A stretch of DNA of 64,000 bases from NCBI GenBank assembly GCA_036307305.1, contig JAXJXV010000014.1:124001-188000 (forward strand). Reading direction: 5' to 3'. Positions within the stretch are counted from its first letter, which is position 1; each line of letters begins with the position of its first letter. A program made the translations under genes and the position numbers. The notes under the pieces are model-generated. The model was given only the letters and a program-made list of their open reading frames with translations, was not told the DNA's origin and did not search any database. Shown piece by piece: positions 8,424 to 16,130 of this stretch. Origin of the DNA: SIG607 sp036307305. Lineage in GTDB: Bacteria; Bacillota; Clostridia; Oscillospirales; Acutalibacteraceae.

Positions 8424-9128
8424 GTGAAAAAACTATGTGCACTTATTTTAACCGTTTGCCTTTTGGCAACCATGTCCGTCACCGCTTTTGCGGCCAACAC
8501 CACCGGCGGCAAAACCGAGGTTTCCTTTAACGTTGACCACACCTATACCGTTACCATTCCTGCAACCGTGGAACTGGCAAAAGAGACTGCGGGGGACGGT
8601 ACCGTTACCTATGAAAACGACTACACCATCGAAGCTGTTGCCGGTGTAAGACTGAAGAAGAACGAATCCATCGAAGTTACCGTTGCCAGCGATTTCATTA
8701 TGACCACCACCGAGGGCGCAACTCTCGCTTATAGCATTACTGCAGGCGGCAATGCTGTTGCCACGGGTGGCGTGGTAGCCACCTTTGGAACCGACAAGGC
8801 GGCACAGTCCACCACCATTCACATTGCGGCAAACGATCCCGATTACGCCGGTGAATACAAAGACAACGTTACCTTTACCATTGCCGTAAAGGATGCGCCC
8901 ATTACCTTTAAATGCTGGGGAGAGCCTTTTACTGCAGAGGCTGGTATGACGTGGGGCGAATGGGTCAATAGCCCTTACAACGATGGAAATAATGCGTACG
9001 ACTGGGTTTTCGATACAGACGGGGAACATATCTACGCAGTCCCGACATACTATGTTCTCGACGACAATGGTGAAGTATCTCTCGCAGATGTGATTGTAGC
9101 CGACTACGAATACTGGAGTTATGCATAA
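8424..9128 (+). CDS. secreted protein, paralogue of the preceding gene
   Basis: 234 residues from a GTG start at 8424 preceded by AAAGGAGG. The signal peptide (MKKLCALILTVCLLATMSV, cleavage after AFAA) is followed by NTTGGKTEVSF, the YTVTIPATV domain (~35-155) and the C-terminal domain ITFKCWGEPFTAEAGMTW plus EWV (~158-234). Signal peptide and mature start are nearly identical to those of the next gene, showing recent duplication. It lacks the N-terminal Ig-like region of its larger upstream paralogue. Confidence 0.7.
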   Translation: MKKLCALILTVCLLATMSVTAFAANTTGGKTEVSFNVDHTYTVTIPATVELAKETAGDGTVTYENDYTIEAVAGVRLKKNESIEVTVASDFIMTTTEGATLAYSITAGGNAVATGGVVATFGTDKAAQSTTIHIAANDPDYAGEYKDNVTFTIAVKDAPITFKCWGEPFTAEAGMTWGEWVNSPYNDGNNAYDWVFDTDGEHIYAVPTYYVLDDNGEVSLADVIVADYEYWSYA

Positions 9129-9147
9129 ACAAAGGAGAAGAAAACCT

Positions 9148-9606
9148 ATGAAAAAATTATTTGCACTTATTTTAACCGTTTGCCTGCTCGCGAGCCTGTC
9201 CGTCACCGCTTTTGCGGCTAACACCACCGGGGGAAAAGCTGACATCACCACCAGCATCGCACCTACCTACACCGTGACCATTCCTGCTGATGTGAATGTT
9301 CAGTTCAACGCTACCGAAACCGCTTTCGGTGCAATCGAAGTGGAAGCTTCTCAAATCCACCCCAACAAATGCATCAAGGTTGCCCTTACAACCGATAATG
9401 AGCTGAACAATGCTATCGATAACACCAAGGTGATCCCTTACGCCATCAAGGACAGCACCGGTGCTGCATTTACATCTGCTACTTATCTGACAGAGGGCGA
9501 CAAGACCGAGCTTTCCATCCACATTACCGCTAACGACTGGAACGCCGCTTACGCAGGCGAGTATTCCGATACCGTTACCTTTACCGTTTCCTACGAAAAT
9601 AAATAA
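9148..9606 (+). CDS. secreted single-domain YTVTIP protein
   Basis: The ATG at 9148 is chosen because AAAGGAG lies 8-12 bases upstream; the frame's earlier ATG at 9121 has none and overlaps the previous stop. 152 residues: signal peptide MKKLFALILTVCLLASLSV, then ANTTGGKADITTSIAPTYTV and one beta-sandwich-like domain to the end. It is the minimal unit of the family. Small size and repetition suggest a polymerising or scaffold subunit, but this is inference. Confidence 0.7.
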   Translation: MKKLFALILTVCLLASLSVTAFAANTTGGKADITTSIAPTYTVTIPADVNVQFNATETAFGAIEVEASQIHPNKCIKVALTTDNELNNAIDNTKVIPYAIKDSTGAAFTSATYLTEGDKTELSIHITANDWNAAYAGEYSDTVTFTVSYENK

Positions 9607-9618
9607 GGAGGCGGTAAT

Positions 9619-10470
9619 ATGAAGAAATTAACAGCCCTGCTGTTATGCTTCTTGACTTTATGCACGTGTTGTGTGACCGCCTTTGCCGCAGAGCCGGAAG
9701 CCGAGGAAACAAACACCGTAATCTCCGTTACCGTTCCCGACAGCCACAAGATCACCGTTACGGCAGAAAATGCCAAGGTGTTTTATGAGGGTGTCAGCGG
9801 CGATAGCTTTACGGTAGAAAGACTCAGCACACCGAGATTATTGATCCGAGCCGAAAGCGGAAAGGTCATTAAGACGGTTATGCTGAACGGTGAGGACGTG
9901 ACCGCAGAGCTTCACGGCGGCTATCTTGACCTTGCGCCCGTTTATGAGGATAAGGAGATTACCGTTATCACCGAGGATGAACCGGTCGCCCCGAAGGAGA
10001 CCTACGCTGTAAACGGTAAGGTTACGCTGAACGGTCAGCCTCTCAGCGAGGTGGACTTAGAACTGCGTTCCACCCTAAAGACCACCAAGACCGATAAAAA
10101 CGGCAACTTCGTCTTTGCCGATGTAGAGCCGGGCAAACACTCGCTGACGGCACTCCGTGACGGCAAGGTTATCGGATATTTGTCCTTTGAACTGAAAAAG
10201 GACAACAAAGAAGATGTTGTATTGTTGGAAGACGGCACCTACACCGTATCGGTTGCGGAAAACGGCGCAGGCGTGGAGCTGCATCTGGTACTGAACGAGG
10301 AATCGGGCACCCTTGCCCCGACCGAGATCGGCACCATCGAAAAAGCAGATCCAAACTCACCCCAAACAGGAGATAACACAAACCTCTCTTGGTGGTGGCT
10401 CTTGGCTGTACTCAGCGCCACCTGCATAGTAGTTTTAGAAACCTACCGCAGAAAGAAACAAGTTAACTAA
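9619..10470 (+). CDS. cell-wall-anchored protein with SPQTG sorting signal
   Basis: 283 residues; ribosome site GGAGGCGG. A signal peptide (residues 1-24) is followed by a beta-rich region and a carboxypeptidase-regulatory/prealbumin-like domain (~130-190, NGKVTLNGQPLSEVDLEL). The C-terminus has the sorting pattern SPQTGD (~246), a hydrophobic stretch (WWWLLAVLSATCIVV) and the basic tail YRRKKQ. (S/P)PxTG is the motif type recognised by Clostridioides difficile sortase B. No sortase gene is in the window. As the last gene of the operon before a strong terminator, it is the probable wall anchor for the paralogues upstream. Confidence 0.8.
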   Translation: MKKLTALLLCFLTLCTCCVTAFAAEPEAEETNTVISVTVPDSHKITVTAENAKVFYEGVSGDSFTVERLSTPRLLIRAESGKVIKTVMLNGEDVTAELHGGYLDLAPVYEDKEITVITEDEPVAPKETYAVNGKVTLNGQPLSEVDLELRSTLKTTKTDKNGNFVFADVEPGKHSLTALRDGKVIGYLSFELKKDNKEDVVLLEDGTYTVSVAENGAGVELHLVLNEESGTLAPTEIGTIEKADPNSPQTGDNTNLSWWWLLAVLSATCIVVLETYRRKKQVN

Positions 10471-10474
10471 ACCA

Positions 10475-10506
10475 AAAGAACCGACCGCTTCAGCGGTCGG
10501 TTCTTT
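10475..10506 (+). terminator. terminator of the surface-protein operon
   Basis: A perfect 14-bp GC-rich stem AAAGAACCGACCGC/GCGGTCGGTTCTTT with loop TTCA, 5 bases after the last gene. Confidence 0.92.
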
Positions 10507-10521
10507 GTTTGTTAATTGAAA

Positions 10522-10695
10522 ATGACTGATGAGCCCAAAGGGAAGTTTATCGGCAAAACGTGGTACATTCCTGAGGATGCACAAAAGCCGGAACGTGCAA
10601 ACAAGAAAAACGATACACCTAATAAAATCTTGGAAGGTATTTTGCATATTCACGGCAAAGGCACATTTCGAAAAGTGAAATGTGCCTTTGACTGA
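10522..10695 (+). pseudogene. fragment of excisionase-like DNA-binding protein
   Basis: The ATG at 10522 opens 57 residues starting MTDEPKGKFIGKTWYIPEDA followed by QKPERANKK. The GKTWYIPEDAQKP pattern is the wing and tail of small excisionase/MerR-like helix-turn-helix proteins, but the recognition helix that should precede it is absent. The last codons overlap a 13-bp hairpin (about 10658-10690, AAAGGCACATTTC and its complement). It is best read as a 5'-truncated remnant, a trace of past mobile DNA. Confidence 0.45.
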
Positions 10696-10802
10696 GAATT
10701 CAGTTTGCCTGTAAAAAATTATCAAGTCTGCGCAATTAAGAGATGTGCAGAAACCGGATGAGTTCCTTCTTCAAGCGGTATGATAGTTAAATATCAAATG
10801 TT

Positions 10803-12461
10803 TTAAATATTACCAATCAACTCTATAATTTGATTTATATTTTTCTTACCGAATGAAACCTTATCATCGTTAATAACAAGGCAAGGCACGCTCATCACAT
10901 TGTATTTGTTTTTGAGTTCTTCAAAATGCTGAAGATCGTATGCTTCGGCACAGATATTGGGATTTTCTGTTGCGATGCGTTGACAGGCAACGACCAGATC
11001 GGGACACATTGTACAGGATAATGATACCAATACCTTCATATCCACTGAATTCTTAATATCTTTAATTTCTCGGTAGGTCTGATCGTCGATTTTTTGCCCC
11101 GGACCGGAAGCGTTGTAAAGACTAAGAATAAAGGAAGTAAATTCGTGTCCACCGGGAACACCGTGAAACGCAACACCGGTATCCTCGTCGTTTTCAAGAC
11201 AAACCCTCACACAAGGAGCTCCGTTGCTTGAATCGTTTCTTTTGACTACTGTCATCGTAAGTTTGTCCGATAGAGATGCAAGTTTTGCGGTAAAACTTTC
11301 TAACTCGGCTGAAATAGGACGGTTATCAAGAAACAGTTTAAGAATTAGATTACGCTCCATTTTACTGAATACGCCTTCTAACTGCTCTTTCATCTCAGCG
11401 GTAAAGGTTTCGCCTGAAGAATCCGTCGGGTGAACACTTTCAGTTACAGCGGCATTATCCAGTTCTTTAGCTACGGGTGGTTTGGGGCGCAAGCCTGTTT
11501 TTCTCTGTATGGCTGCAACATATTTTTCAAGTTCTGTAGCTGCCAAAGCGCCATCTCCGGTTGCTGTGACAACCTGCCTAAGCGGTTTAATGCATACGTC
11601 ACCGGCAGCATACAGTCCATCAATATTGGTTTTTCGCGCCGTGTCGGTGATGACATATCCTTGCTCATTCAACTCGGCAATGCCCTTAATCAGCGCAGTA
11701 TCGGGAGAATATCCGGCAAACACAAATACACCGAAGGTGTCTCCGGTGTCTGCACAGTATTCTGTAACCTCACCGGTTTTGGTGTTTTTATAACGGATAT
11801 AATCGAGTCCGTTTTCGCCCGACACTTCTTCCACGACCGTATTGGTCAAAATGGTGATTTTATCGTGTTTTTTAGCTGGCTCTGCCACTGCTGCCGCACA
11901 GGTGAAATCATCGCCGCGGATGAGGATCGTTACATGTCTGGCAAATTTTGTTAAGAATACGCTTTCCTCAGCGGCAGCATAACCGCCGCCGACAACGAAG
12001 ATCTCTTTTCCGGTAAAAAATTCTCCGTCGCAGGTGGCGCAATATGCCACGCCGCGTCCCTTGTGCTCTTCTTCGCCCTTAAACCCGATCGTTCTCGGAT
12101 GTGCACCGGTTGCTATTAAAATACCGAAACAGTCATAATCACCGCGATTGGTATGAACAGTTTTTACATCGCCATCTATATCCAAGCCGGTGGCTTCTGC
12201 CAACAGAAACTCGGCTCCAAAGGCTTCTGCCTGACGGCGCATAGTTTCGGTGAGTGCCTTGCCGCTTACTTTTCCAAGTCCCGGATAATTTACCACCTCA
12301 TTTGTGATGGTGATCTGTCCACCAAACTGCTCTTTTTCGAGGACTAATACGCGGTATTTAGCCCTCGCAAGATATAGTGCGGCGGTGAGCCCTGCAGGAC
12401 CGCCGCCTACCACGACCACATCGTATAAATTATCGGGAGTATAGTTTTTTGTGCTCTCCAT
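10803..12461 (-). CDS. TrxR-like flavoprotein with C-terminal AhpF-type thioredoxin-fold domain
   Basis: 552 residues. Residues 1-~325 are a thioredoxin reductase: FAD motif GGGPAG (19-24), active-site CATC (141-144), NADPH motif GGGYAA (158-163), and GLYAAGD near the end. After a linker (~330-365) comes a ~185-residue tandem thioredoxin-fold domain like the AhpF N-terminus, with a CTMC redox pair at 483-486. This is the AhpF domain set in swapped order. The start ATG overlaps the ahpC stop (TAATG), implying translational coupling. It probably passes electrons from NAD(P)H to the AhpC beside it. Annotated relatives are often called simply thioredoxin-disulfide reductase. Confidence 0.85.
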   Translation of the reverse strand: MESTKNYTPDNLYDVVVVGGGPAGLTAALYLARAKYRVLVLEKEQFGGQITITNEVVNYPGLGKVSGKALTETMRRQAEAFGAEFLLAEATGLDIDGDVKTVHTNRGDYDCFGILIATGAHPRTIGFKGEEEHKGRGVAYCATCDGEFFTGKEIFVVGGGYAAAEESVFLTKFARHVTILIRGDDFTCAAAVAEPAKKHDKITILTNTVVEEVSGENGLDYIRYKNTKTGEVTEYCADTGDTFGVFVFAGYSPDTALIKGIAELNEQGYVITDTARKTNIDGLYAAGDVCIKPLRQVVTATGDGALAATELEKYVAAIQRKTGLRPKPPVAKELDNAAVTESVHPTDSSGETFTAEMKEQLEGVFSKMERNLILKLFLDNRPISAELESFTAKLASLSDKLTMTVVKRNDSSNGAPCVRVCLENDEDTGVAFHGVPGGHEFTSFILSLYNASGPGQKIDDQTYREIKDIKNSVDMKVLVSLSCTMCPDLVVACQRIATENPNICAEAYDLQHFEELKNKYNVMSVPCLVINDDKVSFGKKNINQIIELIGNI

Positions 12462-13024
12462 TATAACTGACCCACAAGGTCAAGACTGGGTTTTAATGTC
12501 TCGGCACCCGGCTTCCAGTTGGCAGGACACACCTGATCACCGTGTGCATGGACAAATTGGCATGCCTGTACTTTACGGAAAAGCTCTTCTGCGTTTCTGC
12601 CGACATTTCCGGCCGTTACCTCATAGCCTACAATTTTGCCTTCGGGATTGATGATAAATGTGCCACGCTCAGCCAAACCGTCTGCCTCAATGAGAACCTC
12701 AAAATCCTTCGAGATCGCATGCGTGGGATCGGCAAGCATTGGATAGTTAATCTTTTTAATACGTTCGGAAGCATCGTGCCACGCTTTATGCACAAAATGC
12801 GTGTCTGTGGATACAGAATACACCTCGCAGTCTACGTTTCTAAATTCTTCATATTTGTTTGCCAAATCTTCAAGCTCGGTAGGACAAACAAAGGTAAAAT
12901 CAGCCGGATAGAAAAAGAAAACACTCCATTTACCAAGAATATCTTCCTTGGAAATGGTCTTGAACTCTCCTGCGTGAAACGCGTAAGTTTTAAAATCAGA
13001 AACCTCTTTGTTAATAATTGACAT
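12461..13024 (-). CDS. ahpC: peroxiredoxin AhpC
   Basis: The ATG at 13024 is chosen because AAGGAG lies 7 bases upstream; an ATG two codons earlier is too close to it. The 187-residue typical 2-Cys peroxiredoxin has peroxidatic Cys47 in FTFVCPTE and a resolving Cys near 166 (VCPANWKPG). It reduces hydrogen peroxide and organic peroxides to water and alcohols and would be recharged by the fused reductase encoded directly behind it. It lies 24 bases after the superoxide reductase gene: superoxide is turned into peroxide, then removed. Confidence 0.95.
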   Translation of the reverse strand: MSIINKEVSDFKTYAFHAGEFKTISKEDILGKWSVFFFYPADFTFVCPTELEDLANKYEEFRNVDCEVYSVSTDTHFVHKAWHDASERIKKINYPMLADPTHAISKDFEVLIEADGLAERGTFIINPEGKIVGYEVTAGNVGRNAEELFRKVQACQFVHAHGDQVCPANWKPGAETLKPSLDLVGQL

Positions 13025-13048
13025 AGTCATTCTCCTTATTGTGATTTA

Positions 13049-13423
13049 TTATGCCTTCCAAAGGCTGTGTTTGTTACAAAAAGCGTATACCGCTTTTATT
13101 TTATCCTTTTCGGATATTAGAAAAGAAAGGATCGGTTCCATATTCGGCTTTAATAGTTTATATTGAAGTCCGTCTTCGGTCTCTAAGCATACCCATTCAA
13201 TATAATGCTCGGGTGTCATGGGATGCGCAACCTCACCAACGGTAACGGTAACTTTTCCATTCTGCACATCATAAACAGGAATATGCTTTTCCTCAGCGCC
13301 ATCACTTGTTCCCGAAATGATTTCTTTCATTTTTTCTCCGCAACACTGCACAGCAACGCCCTCGTCTCGTACCTTTACGATAATGTTGCCGCAATGCTCA
13401 CAAATAAAAAATCGTTTTTCCAA
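13049..13423 (-). CDS. dfx: desulfoferrodoxin-type superoxide reductase
   Basis: 124 residues. The N-terminal desulforedoxin domain has Cys8, Cys11 and the adjacent Cys27-Cys28, the FeCys4 centre. The C-terminal catalytic domain has His47 in EEKHIP, His67 (AHP), His73 (PEHY), Cys116 and His119 (CNKH), the FeHis4Cys centre. It reduces superoxide to hydrogen peroxide without releasing oxygen, typical of anaerobes. It is first in a three-gene detoxification operon, divergent from the MFS gene. No palindromic PerR box was found in the 93-base divergent spacer. Confidence 0.93.
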   Translation of the reverse strand: MEKRFFICEHCGNIIVKVRDEGVAVQCCGEKMKEIISGTSDGAEEKHIPVYDVQNGKVTVTVGEVAHPMTPEHYIEWVCLETEDGLQYKLLKPNMEPILSFLISEKDKIKAVYAFCNKHSLWKA

Positions 13424-13516
13424 AGCAAATCCTCCTTTCTATGGAAAGTATGCCCACAGATGAACAAATAAATACATCCTATCAGGTTATACTATCCACA
13501 GAACGAGGTGATTTTT

Positions 13517-14935
13517 TTGAATACAAACAATAGAGCAAACTATTTGTCGGGTTTTGTACCCTTTGCTCTCGCAGCATTTCTTGTTGGTATTATAGGCGGA
13601 TTCACTACTGTGCTCGGTCCCGCATTTGTAAAGAACTTAAATCTTGATTATAACAACACGACTTGGACGGCACTGGCAATGGCTATATCGACTGCAGCTG
13701 GTGCTCCTATACTTGGTAAACTAGGAGATGTTATCGGTCGCAGAACCACATTACTCATCGGGATTGCGGTGTTTTTAATAGGGAATCTTCTGACAGCTGT
13801 AGCACCGTCGCTCCTTTTTATGCTGATTGCGCGCTTTATTGTTGGTGTCGGCAGTGCCGCAATAGCACCGGTGGTCATGGCCTATATCGTAACGGAATTT
13901 CCGCCCGAAAAACAAGCAAAGGGCTTTTCGCTTTATATGCTTATATCCAGTTGCGCTGTCATTTTTGGCCCTACACTTGGCGGCTTATTGATTGAGTTCT
14001 ACGGATGGCGCGTTATGATGTGGGTGTGTGTTGGCATCTGTGCCGTTGTCTTTTTGTTATGTTTTTTTATACCCATAAAATCTTCATCGAAACCGAATAA
14101 CCTCGTGGGATTTGATAAATTAGGTTCACTGTTTGTTTTTATATTTTTTGGCATTCTTCTTTGTCTACCGTCCTTCGGGCAAAACTTTGGTTGGACATCC
14201 AATTTGTTTATTTTGATTTTAGTAGCGGCCGTTCTATCGCTTTTCGGTCTATTATTTGCTGAAAAAAGGGCAGAAAATCCGATTTTGCAATGGGATTTTA
14301 TGAAACGTAAGGTGTTCATTTTTTCATTACTCGCGCTATTTTTGACGCAAGGACTTATGCAGGCAAATATGACGAATATCATTGTGTTTGTCAACTACAC
14401 GCAACCGGAAAACACCGTTATATCCGGGTACGCTATTTCCATTATGTATATAGGAATGGCTTTGGGCTCTGTTTTGATAGGACCTCTTGCAGATAAATAT
14501 GAGCCGAAATATGTGCTCGCCGGTTCATTGACTCTTACAGGTATCGGTTGTGCGCTTATGCTGTTATTTACTACGGATTCCTCCGTGGTGTTGCTGGCGG
14601 CTGCACTTGGTATTTTAGGATTTGGATTGGGCGGTAATGCTACGATTTTTATGAAGGTAGTTCTATCGGGTGTGCCGAACGAAATGGCTGGCTCAGGAAC
14701 GGGCACCTACGGACTTTTCAGGGATCTGGCAGCTCCTCTCGGTGTAGCTGTGTTCGTGCCATTGTTTACCAATCGTGTCACGGCTAATGTAGAAAGCGGT
14801 TTAACGGAAACCATCTCCGCCGTGAATTCCATTAAACTTATCAGTTTTATTGAAATTATTTGTGTTGCTATAGGTATATTTATTGTATTTTTATTGCCGA
14901 GAATTTACAAAAAGAATAAAGGAGTAAGTATATGA
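13517..14935 (+). CDS. MFS transporter, 14-TMS DHA2-like (candidate bile-acid carrier)
   Basis: The TTG at 13517 is preferred; the in-frame GTG at 13508 lies inside the ribosome site GAGGTG. About 472 residues and 13-14 membrane segments. The signature loop GKLGDVIGRRTT (residues ~64-75) follows membrane helix 2, with a second repeat at IGPLADKYEPKY. It overlaps the following steroid-dehydrogenase-like gene by 4 bases (ATGA), so the two are translationally coupled. BaiG, the known bacterial bile-acid importer, is an MFS protein of similar size, but general efflux function is equally possible from sequence alone. Confidence 0.8.
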   Translation: MNTNNRANYLSGFVPFALAAFLVGIIGGFTTVLGPAFVKNLNLDYNNTTWTALAMAISTAAGAPILGKLGDVIGRRTTLLIGIAVFLIGNLLTAVAPSLLFMLIARFIVGVGSAAIAPVVMAYIVTEFPPEKQAKGFSLYMLISSCAVIFGPTLGGLLIEFYGWRVMMWVCVGICAVVFLLCFFIPIKSSSKPNNLVGFDKLGSLFVFIFFGILLCLPSFGQNFGWTSNLFILILVAAVLSLFGLLFAEKRAENPILQWDFMKRKVFIFSLLALFLTQGLMQANMTNIIVFVNYTQPENTVISGYAISIMYIGMALGSVLIGPLADKYEPKYVLAGSLTLTGIGCALMLLFTTDSSVVLLAAALGILGFGLGGNATIFMKVVLSGVPNEMAGSGTGTYGLFRDLAAPLGVAVFVPLFTNRVTANVESGLTETISAVNSIKLISFIEIICVAIGIFIVFLLPRIYKKNKGVSI

Positions 14936-15729
14936 GATTAAAGGATAAAGTCGTTTTGGTTACAGCGTCTACCAGAGGTATCGGTCTTGCTATTGTTAAG
15001 GCTTGCGCAAAAGAAGGCGCCTGCGTTTATATGGCGGCGAGGAATTTGGATCTTGCCAAAGAAGAAGCAGATAAGCTTATTTCGCAGGGGTATACAGTAA
15101 AATACGTTTATAACGATGCCGGAAAGCCGGAATCGTATGCTTCTATGGTGGAAGAAGTCATAAAAAGTGCAGGGCGTATTGATGTGCTTGTCAATAACTT
15201 TGGCACATCAAATCCCGGAAAAGACCTTGATTTTCGGAACACCGATACCGAAGTTTTTCTGGATACCGTAAATATAAATTTAAGAAGTGTGTTTATGGGC
15301 AGTAAAGAGGTAGTTAAATATATGTCCAAGCAAGGGGGAGGAAGCATCATTAATATCTCCTCTGTAGGTGGACTTGTCCCCGATATTTCCCAGGTGGCGT
15401 ATGGAACAAGTAAAGCAGCCATCAATTATCTCACCAAATTGATCGCGGTGCACGAAGCAAAGAATAACATTCGATGCAACGCAGTTCTTCCGGGAATGAC
15501 AGCTACCGATGCGGTAGAGAAAAATCTGACAGAGGAATTTAGAGAACTGTTTTTGCGACACATTCCTTTAAAAAGAATGGGAACTCCCGAGGAAATTGCC
15601 GAGGCGGTCGTTTATTTTGCAAGTGACGAATCCGCCTATACTACAGGACAAATACTCACCGTTTCAGGAGGCTTTGGCTTGGCAACGCCTGTATATGGGG
15701 ATTTGTCGGATAAAACGAGCCGCAGATAA
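14932..15729 (+). CDS. SDR oxidoreductase resembling clostridial 7alpha-hydroxysteroid dehydrogenase
   Basis: 265 residues, classical SDR fold: cofactor loop TASTRGIG (11-18), VNNFG (88-91), catalytic Ser144, Tyr157 and Lys161 (AYGTSKAA). Several stretches read like the NADP-type 7alpha-HSDH of Clostridium absonum/sardiniense: STRGIG instead of TGxxxGIG, GGGSIINISSVGGLVPDIS, NIRCNAVLPGM, and the C-terminal GGFGLATPVYGD. The likely reaction is reversible oxidation of the 7alpha-hydroxyl of primary bile acids. Many SDRs share partial similarity, so the substrate is inferred. Coupling to the MFS gene supports a transport-plus-conversion unit. Confidence 0.75.
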   Translation: MRLKDKVVLVTASTRGIGLAIVKACAKEGACVYMAARNLDLAKEEADKLISQGYTVKYVYNDAGKPESYASMVEEVIKSAGRIDVLVNNFGTSNPGKDLDFRNTDTEVFLDTVNINLRSVFMGSKEVVKYMSKQGGGSIINISSVGGLVPDISQVAYGTSKAAINYLTKLIAVHEAKNNIRCNAVLPGMTATDAVEKNLTEEFRELFLRHIPLKRMGTPEEIAEAVVYFASDESAYTTGQILTVSGGFGLATPVYGDLSDKTSRR

Positions 15730-15812
15730 TGTCTGCTTTGGTAATACGTTTTAAGCATAATCGCAAAAACAAAGAGAAAAAAGAATTGTGTATGTAATCA
15801 GTGTAAAAAAGG

Positions 15813-15849
15813 AATAACTTTCTGCATTTTTATGTTGCGGAAAGTTATT
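15813..15849 (+). terminator. terminator after the MFS-SDR operon
   Basis: A 10-bp stem AATAACTTTC/GAAAGTTATT with a 17-base loop is followed by TTTTTT, about 84 bases after the SDR stop. Confidence 0.7.
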
Positions 15850-15926
15850 TTTTATGGTATAATTAATTTGTAAAGAAAAACTGGGAAAACCCAGTAAAAT
15901 CAAGGGTTTCTCACCAGTTCTTTTTT
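15835..15926 (+). promoter_or_regulatory. promoter plus short leader with two mutually exclusive hairpins
   Basis: TTGCGG (15835-15840) and TATAAT (15858-15863) are 17 bp apart. The leader can fold ACTGGG-AAAA-CCCAGT (15880-15895). Alternatively it can pair AACTGG (15879-15884) with CCAGTT (15914-15919), reinforced by AAACCC/GGGTTT inside and followed by C and six Ts, an intrinsic terminator. The two structures share bases, which is the logic of an attenuator. No downstream gene is close enough to be obviously controlled; the next is at 16131 past the repeat. Confidence 0.45.
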
Positions 15927-15939
15927 GGACACGAGAGCC

Positions 15940-16097
15940 AAAAATCCCGTTCACGCAAGTGGGCGGGATTTTTACTTCTTACTTCTTACCTCTTCACTCT
16001 TACCTCAAATAAAGTTTGATACGGGATTTTTGGGAAGTAATAAGTAAAAGGTAAGAAGTAATAAGTAATAAGTAATAAGTATTGCGGCTTTGCCGTT
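15940..16097 (+). repeat. hairpin-rich dispersed repeat, copy 2
   Basis: Same organisation as 1490-1615: AAAATCCCGTTCACG(C), fold-back CGGGATTTTT, pyrimidine arm (TACTTCTTACTTCTTACC), then ACGGGATTTTTGGG and a longer purine arm with extra AAGTAATAAGT units. The tail ATTGCGGCTTTGCCG supplies a -35-like TTGCGG for the next gene. Direct orientation relative to copy 1. Confidence 0.75.
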
Positions 16098-16110
16098 TTT
16101 ATGCTATAAT
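16082..16110 (+). promoter_or_regulatory. promoter of the 156-residue protein gene
   Basis: TTGCGG (16082-16087) within the repeat tail and TATAAT (16105-16110) are 17 bp apart. The transcription start would be about 15 bases before the GTG at 16131. Confidence 0.55.
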
Positions 16111-16130
16111 AACCTCAAGGCGATGGTGGT

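Noticed and set aside
9121..9147. Earlier ATG for the single-domain secreted protein
   Set aside because: It adds nine basic residues overlapping the previous stop and lacks a ribosome site, while the ATG at 9148 has AAAGGAG and gives a standard signal peptide.
8448..9257. 269-residue minus-strand frame over the secreted-protein genes
   Set aside because: It is antisense to clearly coding signal-peptide proteins and arises from their codon usage; no ribosome site or family pattern.
13424..13516. PerR or Fur box in the superoxide reductase spacer
   Set aside because: No TTATAATnATTATAA-like palindrome is present; regulation left open.
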